Shown here: piece after piece, positions 6,388 to 8,662 of the stretch | Layout: the number at the start of each line of letters is the position of its first letter | How positions within the stretch are numbered: position 1 is the stretch's first letter | DNA from: Clostridia bacterium | Lineage (GTDB): Bacteria > Bacillota_A > Clostridia > UMGS1810 | Length of the DNA: 8,662 nucleotides | Direction of reading: 5' to 3' | Assembly: GCA_017437345.1 (NCBI GenBank) | Contig: JAFSBJ010000259.1 | Location: forward strand, 1-8,662 | Made by a program: the position numbers and the translations under genes | Notes under the pieces: model-generated | What the model was told of the DNA's origin: nothing | The model's database searches: none | The model's input: only the letters and a program-made list of their open reading frames with translations

Positions 6388-6411
6388 AGCAAAACTGCTT
6401 GCAGTTTTGCT
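6388..6411 (+). promoter_or_regulatory. perfect 11-bp hairpin in the ssrA leader
   Basis: AGCAAAACTGC (6388-6398) and GCAGTTTTGCT (6401-6411) are exact inverted arms with only TT between them. The hairpin would form about 8 bases into the predicted transcript and be removed when the tmRNA 5' end is made. It is followed by TCTTCACATATTCC rather than a clean U-tract. It may be a processing or stability element, or a weak attenuator (inference). Confidence 0.6.
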
Positions 6412-6455
6412 CTTCACATATTCCTTATTCACTATTACCTTTTACTTTAAGTTCC

Positions 6456-6799
6456 GGGGGCGTACAGGGTTCGACGGGGATTTTGAAGCACAAGGAGCGA
6501 GCAGCGTTGGATTTCGCTTTAAAAAGTCCGACTTTAAATATAAACGCTAACAAAAACTTAGCATACGCTGCCTAATTAAAGGCAGCCGTTCTTACCGGAG
6601 CTACCGCACTCCGGATAAGAGCGTCATTTAGCGGTGCACATGAGCATGCAAAGCTTTGAGCATGCCAGGTATAATGAAGCTACTAAGGTTTAAGGTTTGT
6701 TTGTGTACCTTAAGCTAAGGGAATGTTAATCACAAACTGCGCTCGGAGAGCCTTATGTGAATAGATTTTCGGACAGGAGTTCAATTCTCCTCGCCTCCA
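6456..6799 (+). ncRNA. ssrA: tmRNA (transfer-messenger RNA)
   Basis: The one-piece tmRNA rescues stalled ribosomes and tags nascent proteins for proteolysis. The 5' end GGGGGCG (6456-6462) pairs with CGCCTCC (6792-6798, one G-U pair), discriminator A at 6799. The near-universal 5' block GTACAGGGTTCGACGGGG follows, and the T-arm is AGGAG-TTCAATT-CTCCT (6775-6791). The tag frame at 6546-6575 reads ANKNLAYAA then TAA, with the stop inside the usual hairpin GCTGCC/GGCAGC. CCA is not encoded. The total of 344 nt is normal. It has a consensus promoter upstream and a strong hairpin directly after. The resume codon is inferred from the tag pattern. Confidence 0.96.
6546..6575 (+). other. tmRNA tag-peptide reading frame
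   Basis: Codons GCT AAC AAA AAC TTA GCA TAC GCT GCC TAA give tag ANKNLAYAA (preceded in vivo by the tRNA-borne alanine). The final AA is kept as expected for ClpXP recognition, but the ending is AYAA where most tags end ALAA. Confidence 0.8.
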
Positions 6800-6800
6800 T

Positions 6801-6839
6801 AAATAAGCACCTCATCCCAAAGGGATGGGGTGTTTATTT
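6801..6839 (+). terminator. intrinsic terminator of ssrA (palindrome 1 core)
   Basis: An 18-bp stem with two G-U pairs (6801-6818 with 6822-6839) and loop AAA starts two bases after the tmRNA 3' end. The 3' arm ends GTGTTTATTT, giving a T-rich tail. The stem is close to symmetric, so it could also act on the minus strand. Confidence 0.85.
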
Positions 6840-6847
6840 ATATAGTC

Positions 6848-6861
6848 GAGAATTGAACTCC
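6848..6861 (-). repeat. inverted copy 1 of the tmRNA T-arm
   Basis: GAGAATTGAACTCC is the exact reverse complement of tmRNA positions 6776-6789, so the tmRNA T-arm and this copy flank the terminator hairpin as an outer palindrome. The match extends as GAGAGGCA, similar to copy 2. Confidence 0.93.
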
Positions 6862-6996
6862 GAGAGGCACGAGCGGTTAAGCAAAAAGGTCCGGGTGACC
6901 TTTTTGTCAGCGAGATGCGCGAAAGGGTACTGTTTGCGTGGCGAGCTTTGCAGCAAGCAAGCAAACGGTCTTGAGCGCACAGCGACAAGGTCGCTG
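6862..6996. repeat. structured spacer unit 1 of the post-tmRNA array
   Basis: The unit contains hairpin P1 (AAAAAGGTC 6883-6891 with GACCTTTTT 6897-6905). Hairpin P2 follows (ACTGTTTGC 6929-6937 with GCAAACGGT 6961-6969, one G-U pair, inner block GAGCTTTG). A short hairpin AGCGAC/GTCGCT at 6981-6995 closes the unit. The same order of P1, GGTACTGTTT, GAGCTTTG and ACGGT recurs in unit 2. The small frames seen on either strand follow this repeat pattern and carry no convincing start or ribosome binding site, so no protein is annotated. Confidence 0.75.
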
Positions 6997-7017
6997 AATT
7001 CTCCTCGCCTCCATAAA
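6997..7017 (+). repeat. exact 21-bp direct copy of the tmRNA 3' end
   Basis: Positions 6997-7017 equal 6783-6803, covering the 3' half of the tmRNA T-loop, the acceptor 3' strand, the discriminator and four bases beyond. The copies are 214 bases apart. Duplication of a tRNA/tmRNA 3' end is the usual footprint of site-specific integration, but no integrase is present. Confidence 0.92.
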
Positions 7018-7020
7018 AAG

Positions 7021-7050
7021 TAAACCACCCATTCGGGTGGTTTATTTTTT
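7021..7050 (+). terminator. intrinsic terminator 2 (palindrome 2 core)
   Basis: TAAACCACCC (7021-7030) pairs perfectly with GGGTGGTTTA (7035-7044) over loop ATTC, followed by six T. On the minus strand the hairpin is followed by CTTTTT, so it can work in both directions. Confidence 0.88.
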
Positions 7051-7064
7051 ATGCCTTCTTCAGA

Positions 7065-7078
7065 GAGAATTGAACTCC
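7065..7078 (-). repeat. inverted copy 2 of the tmRNA T-arm
   Basis: This is an exact 14-base copy of 6848-6861. Over 22 bases the two copies differ at two positions. It follows terminator 2 just as copy 1 follows the ssrA terminator. Confidence 0.93.
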
Positions 7079-7338
7079 GAAAGGTAGCCACCGTTTAAAA
7101 AACAGTATGGATTACTGTTTTTTAGGTGGCTTGGTGTGAACAGGTACTGTTTTTGATGTGAGCTTTGAAGCGAACGAGAAAACGGTTGCTGAGTTTTCTG
7201 TTGAATCAAGCACGAAGTGTGATGATGAAACAATGAAAACTCGTATGCCAAAACTTCCGACGAAGCAAGCACCATCTGTCGGTGCGAAGGTGAGTCAGTG
7301 AAGTTGACGGCCAAGAACACCCATCAGCTTTGCTGATG
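7079..7338. repeat. structured spacer unit 2 of the post-tmRNA array
   Basis: P1 here is AAAAAACAGTA (7097-7107) with TACTGTTTTTT (7113-7123), extended by AGCCACC/GGTGGCT (7086-7092/7125-7131). P2 is ACTGTTTT (7146-7153) with AAAACGGT (7179-7186) around GAGCTTTG. Both arms changed relative to unit 1 while pairing is kept. Unit 2 carries about 120 extra bases, including GAGTTTTC...GAAAACTC near 7191-7241 and hairpin CATCAGC-TTT-GCTGATG (7322-7338). No supported gene is seen in it. Confidence 0.72.
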
Positions 7339-7350
7339 AATTCTCCTCGC
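7338..7350 (+). repeat. partial direct copy of the tmRNA 3' end
   Basis: GAATTCTCCTCGC here equals 6996-7008 in the second copy and 12 of its bases equal the tmRNA (6783-6794). The acceptor part after it has diverged to ACAATAAAA. Confidence 0.85.
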
Positions 7351-7355
7351 ACAAT

Positions 7356-7382
7356 AAAAGCCACCTCGATGGTGGCTTTTTT
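7356..7382. terminator. bidirectional intrinsic terminator 3 (palindrome 3 core)
   Basis: AAAAGCCACC (7356-7365) pairs perfectly with GGTGGCTTTT (7371-7380) over TCGAT, with two further T. On the minus strand it ends GGTGGCTTTTATT, so it probably terminates the small gene at 7408-7692 as well. Confidence 0.85.
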
Positions 7383-7384
7383 GT

Positions 7385-7398
7385 GAGAATTGAACTCC
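7385..7398 (-). repeat. inverted copy 3 of the tmRNA T-arm
   Basis: This is the third exact 14-base inverted copy. It comes two bases after terminator 3 and ends 10 bases from the stop codon of the next minus-strand gene. It closes the array: no spacer unit follows. Confidence 0.93.
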
Positions 7399-7407
7399 CA
7401 TTATTTA

Positions 7408-7692
7408 TTATTTTACAACAAAAACCAAAACAGCTAAAACAACAGCTACAATTCCGAAAAAGATGAAACCTGTCAGCTGATGCCTTTTAAGCTTTTCGTT
7501 TTCTTTTTTTATTTCTTCGACTTCTGCCTGAAGGCTATTTACTTTTTCCTGCAACCCTGCTTCACTTATTTTTCCAATGCTCCCAACCACAGCTGAGCCA
7601 ATTGTTTTTGTTACATCAGAATCAAAAACATATTTTACAACAGCATCGCCTACCGCCTTCACAGCACCCACAACTACTTTTGTTTTAGACAT
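7408..7692 (-). CDS. small predicted tail-anchored membrane protein with coiled coil
   Basis: I do not recognise this 94-aa protein. Residues 1-46 are small-residue and valine rich (VVVGAVKAVGDAVVKYVF), with a pattern that could be an amphipathic or helical-bundle segment. Residues about 47-70 are a charged heptad-like stretch (LQEKVNSLQAEVEEIKKENE), probably a coiled coil. Residues 73-93 form one hydrophobic membrane helix ending in a C-terminal lysine. With no signal peptide this suggests a tail-anchored or C-terminally anchored protein. The ATG at 7692 has GGAGG 7 bases upstream. It lies 51 bases after the apbE remnant on the same strand, and its 3' end abuts the tmRNA-derived array, whose third hairpin can terminate it. 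Function unknown. Confidence 0.8.
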   Translation of the reverse strand: MSKTKVVVGAVKAVGDAVVKYVFDSDVTKTIGSAVVGSIGKISEAGLQEKVNSLQAEVEEIKKENEKLKRHQLTGFIFFGIVAVVLAVLVFVVK

Positions 7693-7743
7693 ACTGAATC
7701 CTCCGTTTCGCTTTGTTATTTAGGGAGCTTTTATTTTCAGCAC

Positions 7744-8436
7744 CTATTTTTCATAAATCCTATCGTTATTAAACTTATCCACCGTAATATATTTTTCAAA
7801 ATCAAATCCATTTTTAATCTTTTCAAATTCATCCGCACCCATAACAAATATGGCTGTGGAGAGCATATCTGCTTCAAATGAATTCTTGGAAATAACAGTT
7901 ACGCTTATAAGACCGCTATCGGAAGGATAGCCTGTTTTGGCATCTAATATATGATGATAAACCATGCCATCTTTTTCAAAATACCTTTCATAAGAGCCGC
8001 TTGTTACTACGGTTTTATCTGAAAGCTCTTCTATGGAAAAATATTCTCCTCTTTTGCCGCCGGGACTCTGGAGACCTATTCTCCATTCTTTTCCCTGTTC
8101 ATTTTTGCCAAGGGCATATATATTGCCGCCAAGGTCGATAAGAGCATTCTTTATTCCGAATGATTTTAAAATTTCAGCTATTTTATCAGCACAATATCCC
8201 TTTGCCGCACCGCCAAGGTCTATCTGTACCCCTTCTTTTTTAAAGGAAACAAAATTACCATTAAGGCTTATATTTTCATAGCCAACAAGGGAAAGAGTGT
8301 TTTTTATCTGCTCATCTGATGGGACCTTTGGGTTTTCTGCCTTTATGTTCCAGAGGTCGGATAAAGGCTTAACACTTATGTCAAATGCGCCTTTTGTTTT
8401 TTCGCAAAATAAAAGGGCTTTTTTTAAAACTCCAAA
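7744..8436 (-). pseudogene. apbE: FAD:protein FMN transferase (ApbE), 5'-truncated remnant
   Basis: The frame is open from an upstream stop at 8437-8439 to TAA at 7744 and encodes about 230 residues of ApbE. This enzyme attaches FMN to threonine in proteins such as RnfG/NqrC. Blocks in order: KGAFDISVKPLSDLW, IDLGGAAKGYCADKIAEIL, LIDLGGNIYALG, SGSYER, HHILDAKTGYPSD, and FEADMLSTAIFVMG with the metal-binding D/T region. The N-terminal part of roughly 100 residues, normally including a signal or lipoprotein leader and the MGT block, is missing. No ATG, GTG or TTG occurs before the internal ATG at 7965. The 110 bases upstream hold a plus-strand promoter and the next gene, and no frame there resembles ApbE. 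It is a likely pseudogene from deletion or rearrangement. Confidence 0.85.
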
Positions 8437-8480
8437 TTATTCCTGTTGGGAATCTTAAGATTGTCTTTACAGAAAATTCA

Positions 8481-8509
8481 TTGACTTGCAACCTGAAAAA
8501 AGGTAAAAT
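8481..8509 (+). promoter_or_regulatory. promoter of the secreted-protein gene
   Basis: TTGACT (8481-8486) and TAAAAT (8504-8509) have a 17-base spacer, 38 bases before the start codon at 8548. It lies where the missing 5' part of apbE would have been. Confidence 0.75.
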
Positions 8510-8547
8510 CTTTTTATGGAAATATAAACCGAAAAGAGGTTTTGAAA

Positions 8548-8662
8548 ATGAAAAAAATCCTTTCTGCTCTTTGCGCCGCCGTTATGGCGTTTTCCCTTTC
8601 TGTTAACGCTTTTGCCGGCGCACCCGTTCTTTTTGAAGAAGCCGGTTCCATGATCAATACAG
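8548..8662 (+). CDS. secreted protein, N-terminal fragment (runs off the window)
   Basis: Only 38 codons are present. The product begins MKKILSALCAAVMAFSLSVN, a clear Sec signal peptide: lysines, then a hydrophobic core. A signal peptidase I site NAFA|GAP falls after about residue 23. There is no lipobox cysteine at the cleavage site. The mature part starts GAPVLFEEAGSMINT and is too short to assign. AGAGG lies 8 bases before the ATG, with a good promoter upstream. It is divergent from the apbE remnant. Confidence 0.8.
   Translation, partial: MKKILSALCAAVMAFSLSVNAFAGAPVLFEEAGSMINT

Noticed and set aside
6783..7017. An integrated genetic element bounded by the 21-bp direct repeat of the ssrA 3' end (attL/attR).
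   Set aside because: The interval of 214 bases holds no integrase or any gene, and the inverted copies and third module are not explained by a single integration. A non-autonomous origin remains possible and is listed as a finding.
6834..7320. Two minus-strand frames of about 85 codons that resemble each other and both end in LSEFNS.
   Set aside because: The likeness comes from the underlying repeat: LSEFNS is the translated inverted tmRNA T-arm. The changes between copies keep base pairing rather than protein sequence, and no ribosome binding sites fit.
6848..7398. A CRISPR array, because of repeated blocks separated by spacers.
   Set aside because: The repeats are few, unevenly spaced, present in both orientations and clearly derived from tmRNA sequence; no cas genes are present.

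Overview
The window looks like a chromosomal segment from a low-GC Gram-positive bacterium, most likely a member of the class Clostridia (inference). The support is A/T-rich coding and intergenic DNA, strong GGAGG-type ribosome binding sites, near-consensus sigma-A promoters with 17-base spacers, the Bacillota-type tRNA methylase MnmM (YtqB), and a one-piece tmRNA. No plasmid or phage functions are visible.

Layout. Positions 25-306 hold a minus-strand tRNA operon (Val-Asp-Phe in transcription order) behind a perfect consensus promoter at 335-363. Positions 307-1017 have no convincing gene but contain several inverted repeats. Positions 1084-1806 (minus) encode an RluB/RsuA-type pseudouridine synthase with its own promoter and terminator. 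A compact GC-rich palindromic element (1894-2010) separates it from a three-gene minus-strand operon driven from 4213-4241: a PLP aminotransferase, a small PspC-domain membrane protein and a SASA/SGNH carbohydrate esterase. Divergently, on the plus strand, lie mnmM (tRNA wobble-uridine methylation), a HAD phosphatase broken by a frameshift inside a perfect 14-bp inverted repeat, trmB (tRNA m7G46) and then ssrA (tmRNA, 6456-6799). The genes around the tRNA and tmRNA loci are therefore mainly RNA-modification and translation functions.

The most unusual part is 6776-7398, directly after ssrA. The T-arm sequence of the tmRNA recurs three times in exact inverted orientation (14/14 bases each), and the tmRNA 3' end recurs twice in direct orientation (one copy exact over 21 bases). 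Each direct/inverted pair encloses an intrinsic-terminator-like hairpin, giving three nested palindromes. The two stretches between them share sequence blocks and two hairpins whose arms differ between copies but still pair. I know of no named family with this architecture. It could be a non-autonomous mobile or integrating element family that uses the ssrA 3' end, a structured RNA array, or both.

Beyond the array are a small predicted tail-anchored protein (7408-7692, minus), an apbE flavin transferase remnant lacking its N-terminal part and any start codon (7744-8436, minus), and the start of a secreted protein (8548 to the window end, plus) with its own promoter.
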